From Opitutia bacterium (lineage in GTDB: Bacteria; Verrucomicrobiota; Verrucomicrobiia; Opitutales; Opitutaceae), in assembly GCA_947452315.1 (NCBI GenBank), contig CANGCX010000001.1, positions 46,766 to 110,765 on the forward strand: a stretch of 64,000 bases of DNA. The letters run 5' to 3'. The notes under the pieces were generated by a model. The model searched no databases, had not been told where the DNA came from, and saw nothing but the letters and a program-made list of their open reading frames with translations. Within the stretch, counting starts at the first letter, position 1; each line of letters begins with the position of its first letter. This document shows positions 54,141-62,877 of the stretch, piece after piece. The position numbers and the translations under genes are program-made.

Positions 54141-55133
54141 ATGAACGTTCTCGTCGTCGGAGGCGCCGGCTACATCGGCAGTCATTGTGTTCGCCAGTTG
54201 CTCATCACAGGCCATCGGCCTGTCGTGATCGACAATCTCGTTTTCGGACACCGCGGAGCCGTCGCTCCTACAGTACCATTCTACGCGGCAGATCTGGGTG
54301 ATGAAAAAATCGTCGGCGAGATACTGGTTCGCGAAAAAATCGATGCTGTCATGCATTTTGCGGCGTTCGCCTACGTCGGTGAATCCGTAACCGATCCGCT
54401 AAAATATTATTTCAACAACGTCGTTGCAACTCTTGGTCTGTTGCGCGCGATGCACGTGCATGGCGTAAAGAAATTCGTCTTTTCGTCCACCTGCGCCACC
54501 TACGGCATTCCCGCCGGCATGCCGATTGTCGAGACGATGCCCCAGGCTCCAATCAATCCCTACGGTCAGACCAAGCTGGACATCGAGAACGCCCTCAAGG
54601 CACTAGCGCTCGCCCACGGCCTCAGCTTTGCTGCCTTTCGTTATTTTAATGCTGCTGGTGCAGCCGAGGACGCGGAGATCGGTGAAGACCACATCCCTGA
54701 ATCACACCTTATACCACTCGCAATCCAAGCCGCGACAGGCCAACGCGCTGCACTGCAAGTTTTCGGAAACGATTATCCAACTCCCGATGGGACTTGCCTG
54801 CGTGACTACGTCCATGTCGACGATCTGAGCCGCGCCCACATCGCGGTTTTTAAGAAACTCGAAAAACCGGGCACTGCGCTTTTTTATAATCTAGGCACCG
54901 GCAAACCCACTTCTGTACTCGAGGTCATCCGAGCCGTTGAAAATGTAACCGGCCTAAAAGTACCCCACGCGTTCGCCCCTCGCCGTGCCGGTGACCCACC
55001 CGCCCTCTATGCGAATTCCTCCAAAGCCATCGACGAACTAGGTTGGCAGATTAAATTCAATAACATCGAATCCATCGTCGCAACGGCTTGGAGCTGGCAC
55101 CAGAAATCGCCGCAAGGCTTTGCCGATCGCTAA
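54141..55133 (+). CDS. galE: UDP-glucose 4-epimerase
   Basis: GalE interconverts UDP-glucose and UDP-galactose with bound NAD+. The ATG at 54141 gives 330 aa, as usual. The NAD motif is NVLVVGGAGYIGSHCVRQLL; FAAFAYVGESVTDPLKYY and the catalytic SSTCATYG with NPYGQTKLDIE (Tyr-x3-Lys) are clear; RYFNAAGAAEDAEIGEDH and the C-terminal substrate-binding TPDGTCLRDYVHV follow. It is divergent from the lipid-like operon and only three bases separate its stop from that of the convergent esterase/SMP-30 gene. It may supply sugar donors for the glycosyltransferase at 44.4 kb, but a general role is equally likely. Confidence 0.95.
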   Translation: MNVLVVGGAGYIGSHCVRQLLITGHRPVVIDNLVFGHRGAVAPTVPFYAADLGDEKIVGEILVREKIDAVMHFAAFAYVGESVTDPLKYYFNNVVATLGLLRAMHVHGVKKFVFSSTCATYGIPAGMPIVETMPQAPINPYGQTKLDIENALKALALAHGLSFAAFRYFNAAGAAEDAEIGEDHIPESHLIPLAIQAATGQRAALQVFGNDYPTPDGTCLRDYVHVDDLSRAHIAVFKKLEKPGTALFYNLGTGKPTSVLEVIRAVENVTGLKVPHAFAPRRAGDPPALYANSSKAIDELGWQIKFNNIESIVATAWSWHQKSPQGFADR

Positions 55134-55136
55134 GGC

Positions 55137-56906
55137 TTAGAGCCGCGGTGCAGTAGGTTTCAGCGGCGGCGCCCAAGCATTGACGCCAACAGTGTTGAGT
55201 CGGCGCTTAAAGACTTTGTCACCGCTCGTCACATAGAGCGTATCGAATTTTTCTCCACCGAAAACAAGGTTGGAGCAACGCCCATTTGGCAAAGGCAGGA
55301 TGCACTGTACGCGACCGGCCTGATCGCAAATTTGAATCCCCAGCCTCGTCGCCACATAGAGACGACCATCACGATCCACTTTCAGGCCATCAGCAAAACT
55401 CTGGTCCTCGCCGTCAGGTTCGTGCAGCCAGTAATATCGCTGTTTATGCGCGAGCGAGCCATCGGATTGGATTTGATAGCTGTAAACCCAGTGCGAGCGG
55501 TAATCAGAAACGTAGAGCAACGTCTGATCCGGCGAGAGCGCGATTCCATTTGAGAAACGTAAGCCTACGTCCACTTCGAGCGGCTCACGACTACCCGGGC
55601 GCAGCAGCCAGATGCGGCTTGGCTCGTTCGAAGACGCGACCGGAGAATTCGTGAAGTAGACGTTTCCATTATGGGCCACGACGAGATCGTTACCGCGATT
55701 TCCAAGCGCCAAAACCGTCGTACGTCCGTCCGTTTCACGTGTGAGCACATTAGGAATGATGCCCGATACTGAAAAGAGTCGCCCGTCAGGGCCGAAGGCT
55801 TGGCCCGAAGCTTTCTCACAGTTGGCGTTTACCTCCGCCAAAGCACCATCGAGGCCAATTCGATGTGTCACATTACGGCCGGTGTCATTGAAGAAAACCT
55901 CTCCACGCGTGTTTACCGCAGGTGCATCGGTATTTTGAAAACCGTCGCCGGCGAGTTGCCAGCCTTCGCCCGCGATCAAAAGGGCCGCGAGCGTGGTGTT
56001 TTTCGTTGGGGCGACGTTGCGAACGAGCTCAGGCCAGCCTTGCCAGAGCCAGCGTATCGCCTCGGGAAAAAGCATTGTACCGTGTTTACCGCTGTGCGCG
56101 CCTTCACCCCAGGCGTGACGCACGTCGTAGCCTGAGAAGACCAACGAGCGCTCCATCGACTGATTCGCCATCCACCAATCGCCGGCGTAGATATTATTGT
56201 CATTCGTTCCATCCTGAAGAAACACGCGCAGAGCCTTAGGCTCGTATTTGCGGATGAGCGTCGAATAACGATCTCCACCACGCAGTCCGACGTAGGTACC
56301 GATTGCACTGAACACACGTGAAAACGCATCCGCTCTCTCCCAAGCCGCCGTGAACGCAGCAATGGCTCCGCTACTCGATCCACCAATTGCGCGATCATTA
56401 CCAGCGCGCGAAAGTCGGATCGTACGACCGTCGGAAGTTTTATGTGATTCCACGGCCGGTAACACTTCATCGAGAATAAACCGCGCGTATGCATCACCGA
56501 GGCCATCGTATTCGTAGCTGCGATTAAAACGATCAAGCGCGTGTGCCGCATCAGCTATTTTCACGATGCCCGGCCGCACAAATACACCGATCAATACTGG
56601 GATTTCTCCACGGGCTATGAGATTATCGAAGACCACGGGTGCGTTCCACTGCACGCCGTCTTGGTTTACGTAGACACATGCGGGCTTGGTACCGTCGTAT
56701 TGGCGCGGCACGTAGATCGTAACTTCCCTCGTGGTGCCGGGGAAAATCTTGGCGCTCGCATGCTCAAACTTGATGAGCTCGCCCTGTGGCACGCCCGGTT
56801 GCGGCTTAGAATCCGGGCCAGGCAAGTAATCGTCAGCCGCGGCAAGCTTCAGTGCGGCGATAATGAAAAAAGCAAAAAAAAATGTGAAACGCAGAAGAGT
56901 TTTCAT
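55137..56906 (-). CDS. Exported esterase fused to SMP-30/gluconolactonase-like beta-propeller
   Basis: This 589-residue secreted protein (signal MKTLLRFTFFFAFFIIAALKLAAA) has two enzyme-like domains. Residues 30-295 form an alpha/beta-hydrolase of the esterase-D/enterochelin-esterase type, with VTIYVPRQYDGTKPACVYVN, nucleophile motif AIGGSSSGAIAAFTAAW and a late His in GAHSGKHGTMLFPEAI. Residues 310-585 form an SMP-30/gluconolactonase-like six-bladed propeller, with GEVFFNDTGRN, SNGIALSPDQTLLYVSDYRS and DGLKVDRDGRLYVAT. The fusion suggests two steps on an acylated or lactone sugar. It follows the ThuA gene on the same strand after a terminator. Confidence 0.87.
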   Translation of the reverse strand: MKTLLRFTFFFAFFIIAALKLAAADDYLPGPDSKPQPGVPQGELIKFEHASAKIFPGTTREVTIYVPRQYDGTKPACVYVNQDGVQWNAPVVFDNLIARGEIPVLIGVFVRPGIVKIADAAHALDRFNRSYEYDGLGDAYARFILDEVLPAVESHKTSDGRTIRLSRAGNDRAIGGSSSGAIAAFTAAWERADAFSRVFSAIGTYVGLRGGDRYSTLIRKYEPKALRVFLQDGTNDNNIYAGDWWMANQSMERSLVFSGYDVRHAWGEGAHSGKHGTMLFPEAIRWLWQGWPELVRNVAPTKNTTLAALLIAGEGWQLAGDGFQNTDAPAVNTRGEVFFNDTGRNVTHRIGLDGALAEVNANCEKASGQAFGPDGRLFSVSGIIPNVLTRETDGRTTVLALGNRGNDLVVAHNGNVYFTNSPVASSNEPSRIWLLRPGSREPLEVDVGLRFSNGIALSPDQTLLYVSDYRSHWVYSYQIQSDGSLAHKQRYYWLHEPDGEDQSFADGLKVDRDGRLYVATRLGIQICDQAGRVQCILPLPNGRCSNLVFGGEKFDTLYVTSGDKVFKRRLNTVGVNAWAPPLKPTAPRL

Positions 56907-56944
56907 TAGGGGCTAAGGTGAAATTGAGAAAGCTATCCAGAAGC

Positions 56945-56974
56945 ACAAAAAAACGCCGGAGATTAACCGGCGTT
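56945..56974 (-). terminator. Terminator after the ThuA gene
   Basis: On the minus strand AACGCCGG and CCGGCGTT form a perfect 8-bp stem around a 7-base loop, followed by TTTTTTTG. It lies just after the ThuA stop and should separate that gene from the esterase/SMP-30 gene. Confidence 0.87.
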
Positions 56975-56987
56975 AAACTGGAGAAAA

Positions 56988-57965
56988 TTACTTCTGCGCT
57001 GACTTGGCGGCTGGCGGTGCTTTGGGCGGCGGCGGCGCTTCGTAAGCCGGCAACACGTTCGCTTGCGGCGCGGCTTTAGCCAAATTAGGCGTGATATCGG
57101 CGTCGACACGGCGTAGCGACCAGTTCAGCGCACCGGCCAACAACGAGCGCACGGCCGGATGATTCCAAATGTCGTCGCGATGACCGAGGCTGGTGTAGAA
57201 CACGCGTCCTTTGCCGTGCATTCGCACCCAGGTCGAGGGATACGGCGGGCGTTGATACTCGGCGCCCTTCATGCCGGCGGTGTCTTGGACCAAAAGCACG
57301 TGCATATCGGGCGCAAAATTTTTCAACGAATACCATTCCTCGATCGGTGCGAAGTCGGCGGGCATCGCCGCCATACCAGGGAATTTTGCATCGACCGTGA
57401 TAAGTCGGGAGGTCTGTTGCGCGCCATGACGGATGAATTCACCGCCGATCATTTTGACGTAGTCATCCGCCTTGTCGCCGTCGTCGAGAAACCGCTCCGG
57501 CACGTGCGCGTTACGACCGTAAGAGTGAAACGAATCCGTGGCGCTGTGAATGCCGAGGAATCCTTTGCCATTAGCGATAGCTTGGAGTAGTGCAGTTTTG
57601 CCGGCGGGCGTCATTGGCGGGTTACTGTCGCCACGCGGATCGCTCTTCATTTTTGTCAAATCACCCGTGGTGTAAAAAAAGTAAGCGTCGAATTGCGCGA
57701 GGTATTCCGGCGTGAACAAGCTACCGTCTTTGGAAAAGGTGAACTCAATATTGTTCTCCGCACCGAGGGCCTTAAGGACAGGATAGGCATAGCCAAACTT
57801 GGGTTCGCCGTATGTTTTAATTGCATCATGCTCGAAGCCCGATGACTTGCTGAAAAAGAGCACTTTCTTTTTGGATACTGGTAATTCAGCGGCAAAACTC
57901 GAGGATATTGAGGCGAGAACGAGACACGCCATTGCACGGCCAAGCATATGAAGGGATGATTTCAT
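56988..57965 (-). CDS. Exported ThuA-domain protein (trehalose-utilisation-like)
   Basis: The 325-residue product has a signal peptide (MKSSLHMLGRAMACLVLASISSSFAA) and a ThuA domain, a class-I-glutamine-amidotransferase-like fold found in carbohydrate catabolism loci. Visible parts are KKVLFFSKSSGFEHDAI, YFFYTTGDLTKM, GKGFLGIHSATDSFHSY, MIGGEFIRHGAQQ and VRMHGKGRVFYTSLGHRDDIW. The tail after residue 290 is rich in Pro and Ala (APPPPKAPPAAKSAQK). Such proteins are abundant in Verrucomicrobia and planctomycetes and are linked to oxidised sugars; the reaction of this one cannot be told. It precedes the esterase/SMP-30 gene. Confidence 0.89.
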   Translation of the reverse strand: MKSSLHMLGRAMACLVLASISSSFAAELPVSKKKVLFFSKSSGFEHDAIKTYGEPKFGYAYPVLKALGAENNIEFTFSKDGSLFTPEYLAQFDAYFFYTTGDLTKMKSDPRGDSNPPMTPAGKTALLQAIANGKGFLGIHSATDSFHSYGRNAHVPERFLDDGDKADDYVKMIGGEFIRHGAQQTSRLITVDAKFPGMAAMPADFAPIEEWYSLKNFAPDMHVLLVQDTAGMKGAEYQRPPYPSTWVRMHGKGRVFYTSLGHRDDIWNHPAVRSLLAGALNWSLRRVDADITPNLAKAAPQANVLPAYEAPPPPKAPPAAKSAQK

Positions 57966-58006
57966 GGGGTTAATAATTGAGGGGGCGATTTGTAGCTAAG
58001 GCAACT

Positions 58007-59521
58007 TCAGGACTTTTTCTTAGCGAGAGTCACACGCTTACGCGGAGCTTTCGTTTCGGCGACCAGGATTGGCGCGGGTGCCATTCCTAATAAACGGGTG
58101 GCTTGAGTAACATCGCCATCACTGGCCTGAAGTGCGCGCATACGCAGAGCCGACTCGATCTGCGACAACATCGGTTTACCATCGCGGGCTAATTCCGCGA
58201 ACAGAAAATCGTACGCACGCTCCAACGTAAGCACGTTATTTTGCGACAGCTTCGAATCGATCGACGCGCTCGGGATCACATCCGAAGCCGGCGTCGCTTC
58301 AATCGGCAAACCACTCCCCTCGCCGGCGGATTCAAGGATTTCGTTCGGCAAGTTTTTAACGAGAATTGCATCACCTTGTGCGATCACGGCGCTGCGGTAG
58401 ATCACATTTTCCAACTCTCGGACGTTGCCCGGCCATCGATAACGCACGAGAATCGCCATGGCTTCGGGCGAGACTTTGCTCACGCGAGCTTTGCGCTGCT
58501 TGATGAGATTTTGCAGGCAGAAATCCACGATTTGCGGCACATCATCGCCGCGCTCACGCAGGGCCGGCATTCGAATGCGCACGACATTAAGTCTGTAGTA
58601 TAGATCTTCGCGAAAGGTTTTCGCTTTCACCATTTCTTCAAGATCCTTGTTGGTTGCGGCCAAAATGCGGACGTCCACTCGAATCGTTTCAGTGCCACCA
58701 ACACGTTGGATGTCGCCTTGTTGAAGAACGCGCAGGATTTTCGTCTGCGTGGCGAGGGCCATATCGCCGATCTCATCGAGGAAAATCGTGCCGCCATCAC
58801 AGAGTTCAAATTTTCCGAGGCGCTGTCCCGTTGCGCCGGTGAAAGACCCCTTCTCGTGGCCAAAAAGTTCACTTTCGATTAAGTTATCGGGAATCGCAGC
58901 GCAGTTAACAGCTATGAAGGGTTTGGCGGCGCGATGGCTGTGCTTCCAGATCGAGCGAGCGACGAGTTCTTTGCCCGTGCCGCTCTCCCCGGTGATCATG
59001 ACGTTCACATCGCTAGCTGTGACTTGGCCGATGACTTTAAAGACGTCCTGCATGACAGGCGAAGAACCGACAATACCTTCGCGGTAATCATCGGCGTTGA
59101 TCGTGGGTTTGTAATCGCCGACCGCTCGGAGGTCAGCGTGGGCCTTTAGGGCGTTTTCGGCGAGCGCCAGGACCTTGGCGGGGTCGAACGGCTTCATCAC
59201 ATAGTCAAACGCGCCGTATTTCATGGCCTCGATCGCTGTCTGGGCCGTGCCAAACGCTGTCATGAGCACGACGAGTTGCTTAGGATTGGCCGAGCGGATG
59301 TGTTGCAACGCTTCTATACCGCTCATGCCACTCATTCGGACATCGAGAAATACGAGATCAGGCGCGGGGCCTTTCTTGACCATAGCGATGCCAAGTTCGC
59401 CGCTGGCAGCTTCTGTCACCTGGTATCGACGCGAACCAAGTACGCGCGTGAGCGAATAACGAATTTCAGCATCATCATCGATGACGAGGATGGTCGGAGA
59501 TTTAACGGCGTGGTCAGACAT
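58007..59521 (-). CDS. NtrC-family sigma-54-dependent response regulator
   Basis: This is a two-component regulator that activates RNA polymerase with sigma-54. I start at the internal ATG (504 aa, [20 protein letters not shown]). The receiver has the acidic pair in VIDDDAEIR and the phosphoacceptor Asp60 in [13 protein letters not shown]. The AAA+ domain has [15 protein letters not shown] (Walker A), [19 protein letters not shown] (sigma-54 contact loop, GSFTGA instead of GAFTGA) and [19 protein letters not shown] (Walker B). The Fis-like tail begins [26 protein letters not shown], but then reads [17 protein letters not shown] rather than a recognition helix. No histidine kinase is adjacent, so it is an orphan here. 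Confidence 0.92.
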   Translation of the reverse strand: MSDHAVKSPTILVIDDDAEIRYSLTRVLGSRRYQVTEAASGELGIAMVKKGPAPDLVFLDVRMSGMSGIEALQHIRSANPKQLVVLMTAFGTAQTAIEAMKYGAFDYVMKPFDPAKVLALAENALKAHADLRAVGDYKPTINADDYREGIVGSSPVMQDVFKVIGQVTASDVNVMITGESGTGKELVARSIWKHSHRAAKPFIAVNCAAIPDNLIESELFGHEKGSFTGATGQRLGKFELCDGGTIFLDEIGDMALATQTKILRVLQQGDIQRVGGTETIRVDVRILAATNKDLEEMVKAKTFREDLYYRLNVVRIRMPALRERGDDVPQIVDFCLQNLIKQRKARVSKVSPEAMAILVRYRWPGNVRELENVIYRSAVIAQGDAILVKNLPNEILESAGEGSGLPIEATPASDVIPSASIDSKLSQNNVLTLERAYDFLFAELARDGKPMLSQIESALRMRALQASDGDVTQATRLLGMAPAPILVAETKAPRKRVTLAKKKS

Positions 59522-59594
59522 GTTGCGGAGGCGAACCCAAAGGTTTCGGGCGATGGTGCTGGCGATTTCCGCAAGCGCGCTTTGATTACTCCGC

Positions 59595-60365
59595 ATGCTC
59601 GGTTGGTCAATAAACTTGTTCCGCATCCGCGGTATAACACTCGCAATACACGTTAGTTTTTTTGCGCTGCTAGGTTATATCGCTTGGGAGGGTTGGCTTG
59701 AAGCGGGCTTGGAGGGCGCTGCATGGAGTGTGGCCATTTTAGGGACTTTTTTCTCCTGTGTTGTGCTGCATGAACTCGGACATTCCTTTACCGCAATGCA
59801 TTTCGGGATCGGGGTGCGACGAATCTTACTCATGCCTATCGGAGGCATGGCAGAATTTGAATCGATTCCTCGCGAGCCACGCAGGGAATTACTCATTACG
59901 ATAGCAGGCCCAGCTGTAAATTTTGCTATCGCTGGGATGTTGTGGCTAGTTGTTGGGGCGCCGAACCGATGGTCACTCTCGAACTATGAGGCGGACCCCA
60001 TCGGCTTCGCGCATCTACTACTGCACTGGAATCTTCTTATGGGCTGCTTTAATTTAATCCCTGTGTTTCCCATGGATGGCGGGCGCATATTACGCGCCTT
60101 GCTCGCCACTCGGCTACCTTACACTCGCGCCACGTTTTGGGCCGCTACAATCGGCAAGATCCTTGCCGCATCTGGAGCCTTAGTCGCGGTGTTTTGGTGG
60201 GAAACCTACCTAACAGCCGTCCTCTTTCTTTTTATTTTTTATGCTGGCGAGATGGAGTACCGCGCCCTGCTCCGGCATGAGCTCATCGAGGCTCACTGGC
60301 GCCAAACCCTCTCACAGCTCGACGCGATACCTCCAGAAGACCCACCGATGATCAACCCGGGTTAG
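59595..60365 (+). CDS. Site-2 protease family (M50) intramembrane metalloprotease
   Basis: This is a membrane zinc protease homologue of the SpoIVFB/site-2 type, 256 aa with about six hydrophobic segments. The zinc motif [16 protein letters not shown] (His59, Glu60, His63) is in a membrane helix. The third ligand is in [35 protein letters not shown], between them, is usual for the rhomboid-unrelated M50B group. No CBS domains follow. Members process membrane-bound regulators. It is divergent from the response regulator with 73 bases between starts, so the two may be co-regulated. The substrate is unknown; an anti-sigma protein such as the one at 36 kb is speculative. Confidence 0.9.
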   Translation: MLGWSINLFRIRGITLAIHVSFFALLGYIAWEGWLEAGLEGAAWSVAILGTFFSCVVLHELGHSFTAMHFGIGVRRILLMPIGGMAEFESIPREPRRELLITIAGPAVNFAIAGMLWLVVGAPNRWSLSNYEADPIGFAHLLLHWNLLMGCFNLIPVFPMDGGRILRALLATRLPYTRATFWAATIGKILAASGALVAVFWWETYLTAVLFLFIFYAGEMEYRALLRHELIEAHWRQTLSQLDAIPPEDPPMINPG

Positions 60366-60457
60366 CTCTAGGTTTTGCAAAATTTAATAACTTTCTGAAA
60401 AAACTCCTTGCGTTCGGCCCATGAATTTTGATTTTTCCAAACCTCGCGCAAGCGATC

Positions 60458-60533
60458 GGGCTCTTAGCTCAGTTGGTAGAGCGCCTCAATGGCATTGAGG
60501 AGGTCAACGGTTCGAACCCGTTAGGGTCCACCA
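60458..60533 (+). tRNA. tRNA-Ala (anticodon GGC)
   Basis: A 76-nt cloverleaf with encoded CCA. The acceptor arm is GGGCTCT with AGGGTCC, including the G3-U70 pair that identifies alanine tRNAs. The D arm is GCTC/GAGC, the anticodon stem CCTCA/TGAGG with loop ATGGCAT (GGC), and the T arm AACGG-TTCGAAC-CCGTT. A strong terminator follows at once. Confidence 0.97.
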
Positions 60534-60538
60534 TTTTG

Positions 60539-60572
60539 GGCCGGGAATTCGCAAGAATTCCCGGCCTTTTTT
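60539..60572 (+). terminator. Terminator after tRNA-Ala
   Basis: GGCCGGGAATTC-GCAA-GAATTCCCGGCC is a perfect 12-bp stem with a GCAA tetraloop, followed by TTTTTT. It lies 6 bases after the tRNA CCA end. Confidence 0.95.
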
Positions 60573-60633
60573 GTGCCCCGATCGCTCAAGTCCATGACAA
60601 CCATCCTGAGGCGCCTCACCCTGTAGCTTGCGT

Positions 60634-61572
60634 TTACTCTGCGTCTTCCTCGCGCATCCGGAACTCGAGTTCTACGGTTTCGCCTTTCTTATCTGGGCGC
60701 GCGCCGATCGATTTAGTCCGAGCAAAGGCCTCGCGCACCGAGCGGTCAAATTCTTCACTACCTGAGGATTTACTGATGCGAACCCGAGAGATTGAGCCAT
60801 CCGAGCCCACGTAAAACTCCACGCGAGCCATGAGCGCATCGCTCAGACCAGAGGGTTTCTCGTGATTTTCCTTTAAGCGGGCTTTTAACAGAGAGAAATA
60901 TCGCTCCATCAAGGTTCCATCCTCCGCCGTCAACGCCTTGCCGCCCGCGCCGCCCTTGGTGTTCTTGGGGCTGCCACCGATTACGCCCTCTCGAATCCCT
61001 TGACCAACGGGCTCAATCTTAGAGCTGCCTCCTTTGGCTTTGGCCACGGCCTTAGCCTTGTTTGCCTTATCGAAAGCTTCCTTAGTCATTTTGGCCTCAG
61101 CCTCCCGCTCTTTCTTGATCTCCTGTTTAGCCTTAGCTTCTGCACGTTTCACTTTTTTCGTGATCTGATTTTTGAAATTGGGCACAGTAGGTTCCGCGGG
61201 TTTGGCCGAGGCTTTTTCCGGTTTGGGCTTCTCTACCGGAGCCTTTTCGGGCTGGGCTTTCTCAATTGGCGCTGGCGTGATCGGCGAAGGTTCAGGTGCA
61301 GACAGAGGCGCGGGTGCGATTGGCTCAGGCGTCGGCTCAATCTGCGGCGCAGGCGTGGTCGGCAAGTCTATCTTCACGCCCGTGGGCGAACCTAGGGCGG
61401 GCGCCTCCGTGGCCATGTAATTGTCGCCCGCTCCAGCAACCAGTTCAAAGACCTTGGGGGCATTCTTGACCTGCTGGTTGACCGCGTAACTGAGCAGCAA
61501 CGCCAGCACTACCAGCGCGCCATGTAAGGCGAGCGATAGCATAAATGCGGGCGTATGTTGATTTTCAGACAT
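60634..61572 (-). CDS. TonB/TolA-like energy transducer
   Basis: This is a periplasm-spanning protein that transmits proton-motive force from ExbB/ExbD to the outer membrane. The 312 residues have one N-terminal membrane segment (FMLSLALHGALVVLALLLSYAV), a long Pro/Glu/Lys/Ala-rich spacer (about 70-200, repeated EKAPVEKPKPEKASAKP and a coiled, Lys/Ala-rich TolA-like part), and a C-terminal TonB domain (VEFYVGSDGSISRVRISKSSGSEEFDRSVREA). The spacer resembles TolA more than TonB, so the set may be a Tol system acting with Pal, or the partner of the receptor at 11 kb. It is third in exbB-exbD-tonB, 36 bases after exbD. Confidence 0.88.
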   Translation of the reverse strand: MSENQHTPAFMLSLALHGALVVLALLLSYAVNQQVKNAPKVFELVAGAGDNYMATEAPALGSPTGVKIDLPTTPAPQIEPTPEPIAPAPLSAPEPSPITPAPIEKAQPEKAPVEKPKPEKASAKPAEPTVPNFKNQITKKVKRAEAKAKQEIKKEREAEAKMTKEAFDKANKAKAVAKAKGGSSKIEPVGQGIREGVIGGSPKNTKGGAGGKALTAEDGTLMERYFSLLKARLKENHEKPSGLSDALMARVEFYVGSDGSISRVRISKSSGSEEFDRSVREAFARTKSIGARPDKKGETVELEFRMREEDAE

Positions 61573-61608
61573 GGCGCGGTGCAGCGACGATGAGGCGGTC
61601 GGTCAACG

Positions 61609-62037
61609 TCAGTTGGTTGTCTGCGTATCGAAGGTAATCTTGAAAAGTTTCTGCTTCTTCAATTCGTCCATCACGGTGATGAATTGCTGCGCAGTTGTCT
61701 TCGCATCCATACGTATGCGGAAAACGGGCGGTTTGGGCATCGCAGCAAAACGCATAAGCTCGCTCGCCAGTTGTCCTGAAGCAATCGAACGGCCTGCGAG
61801 CGCGCACGAGCCATCAGCTCGGATCGTGATGCTTTCAAATTTATCGTCGGGATCTGGCTTGGTTTGTATGCTTTTCGATTCCACAGGCAGGTTCACTGGC
61901 AACGTCTGCTCTTGGTTGATCAAAGGGGTCGCGATCATGAAAATGATCAGGAGCGTAAACCCCAGGTCGATGAGGTTCGTCACGTTCAGCTCCGAGATCG
62001 GGTGCTGCGCGTGTTTGCGGCGAAAAGTGCGTGCCAT
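61609..62037 (-). CDS. ExbD/TolR-family proton channel subunit
   Basis: This 142-residue inner-membrane protein has one N-terminal membrane helix, INVTNLIDLG-type (ELNVTNLIDLGFTLLIIFMIATPL), whose Asp is the proton-path residue. Its periplasmic domain starts QTLPVNLPVESKS and includes ITIRADGSCALAG and PPVFRIRMDAKTTAQQFITVMDELKK. Together with the ExbB-like protein it forms the proton-driven motor. The gene lies 9 bases after exbB and 36 bases before tonB. Confidence 0.93.
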   Translation of the reverse strand: MARTFRRKHAQHPISELNVTNLIDLGFTLLIIFMIATPLINQEQTLPVNLPVESKSIQTKPDPDDKFESITIRADGSCALAGRSIASGQLASELMRFAAMPKPPVFRIRMDAKTTAQQFITVMDELKKQKLFKITFDTQTTN

Positions 62038-62046
62038 GGTCGCGGT

Positions 62047-62751
62047 TTACTTCGATTCCAACTCGATGCGGTCGGCCAGCGAGCTCGCGTAGTTTTCCAA
62101 TTCGGTCACGAGTTGTTTCGATTTACCGAGGAGAAAATTATAACCGAACACCGAGGGAATCGCCACCACGAGGCCCGCGATCGTCGTGAGCAACGCCGCG
62201 GAGACACCAGGCGCAAGGGTCTTGATGCTCGCCGAATCCTGCACCGCCACTGCACTGAACGCTTCCATAACGCCCCAAACCGTGCCCAACATCCCAAGAA
62301 AGGGAGCACCCGTGACGATGGTTGCTAGGAAAATCATGCTCGATTCATATCGTAGCGTCTGACGCGAGAGAGCGCGTTGCAGGGCGTTCTCCGCGTGCTC
62401 GAGGCGTGCACGCGAGGTGTCAGCGCCTTTTTCTTTACCTATCGCCGCCGCGCGCCAGTACGCCTCGACCGCATCAGCAAACAAATCCGCATACGGAATC
62501 ATCCTTTTTGAACGAAACGACTCGGGTAGATCTAGCAGCGATTTTTGGTCGCGCAGGTGCGATTCAAACGCGTGGTTGTAGGACGCCAACCGCTTCAGCT
62601 CGTAGTGCTTTTGAAACATGATAGTCCAAGCGATCACGCTGAACACAGCCAGTCCTACCGTGATGATTTGTCCGGCGGGATCGCAGCGGATAAACACTTC
62701 GATCATGTTGGTCGACGCTAGGACGGGAGTAAAAAATGAGGGCAATGACAT
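62047..62751 (-). CDS. ExbB/TolQ/MotA-family proton channel subunit
   Basis: This is a three-helix inner-membrane protein of 234 aa from the internal ATG (MSLPSFFTPVLASTNMIEVF). The first helix is QIITVGLAVFSVIAWTIMFQ. The family region MIFLATIVTGAPFLGMLGTVWGVMEAF and TLAPGVSAALLTTIAGLVVAIPSVFGYNF cover helices two and three, with the conserved GTVWG and T-rich pore motif. It drives the TonB/TolA-like transducer through ExbD. It is the first gene of the operon and is divergent from the PfkB-family kinase gene. Confidence 0.93.
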   Translation of the reverse strand: MSLPSFFTPVLASTNMIEVFIRCDPAGQIITVGLAVFSVIAWTIMFQKHYELKRLASYNHAFESHLRDQKSLLDLPESFRSKRMIPYADLFADAVEAYWRAAAIGKEKGADTSRARLEHAENALQRALSRQTLRYESSMIFLATIVTGAPFLGMLGTVWGVMEAFSAVAVQDSASIKTLAPGVSAALLTTIAGLVVAIPSVFGYNFLLGKSKQLVTELENYASSLADRIELESK

Positions 62752-62877
62752 AGTCGTGCGTCGAGAGTTGGCGGTTTTGCCGGATGCCTTCAATGGAAAT
62801 TCCGATCACCTTGCGCGAATCTGTTTGCGACCTCGCTTCACCAATTTTTCCCTGCAACGTCATGTCTTGCCCCTCAA

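Noticed and set aside
60428-60814. 128-aa plus-strand ORF
   Set aside because: It runs through tRNA-Ala, its terminator and the antisense end of the tonB-like gene.
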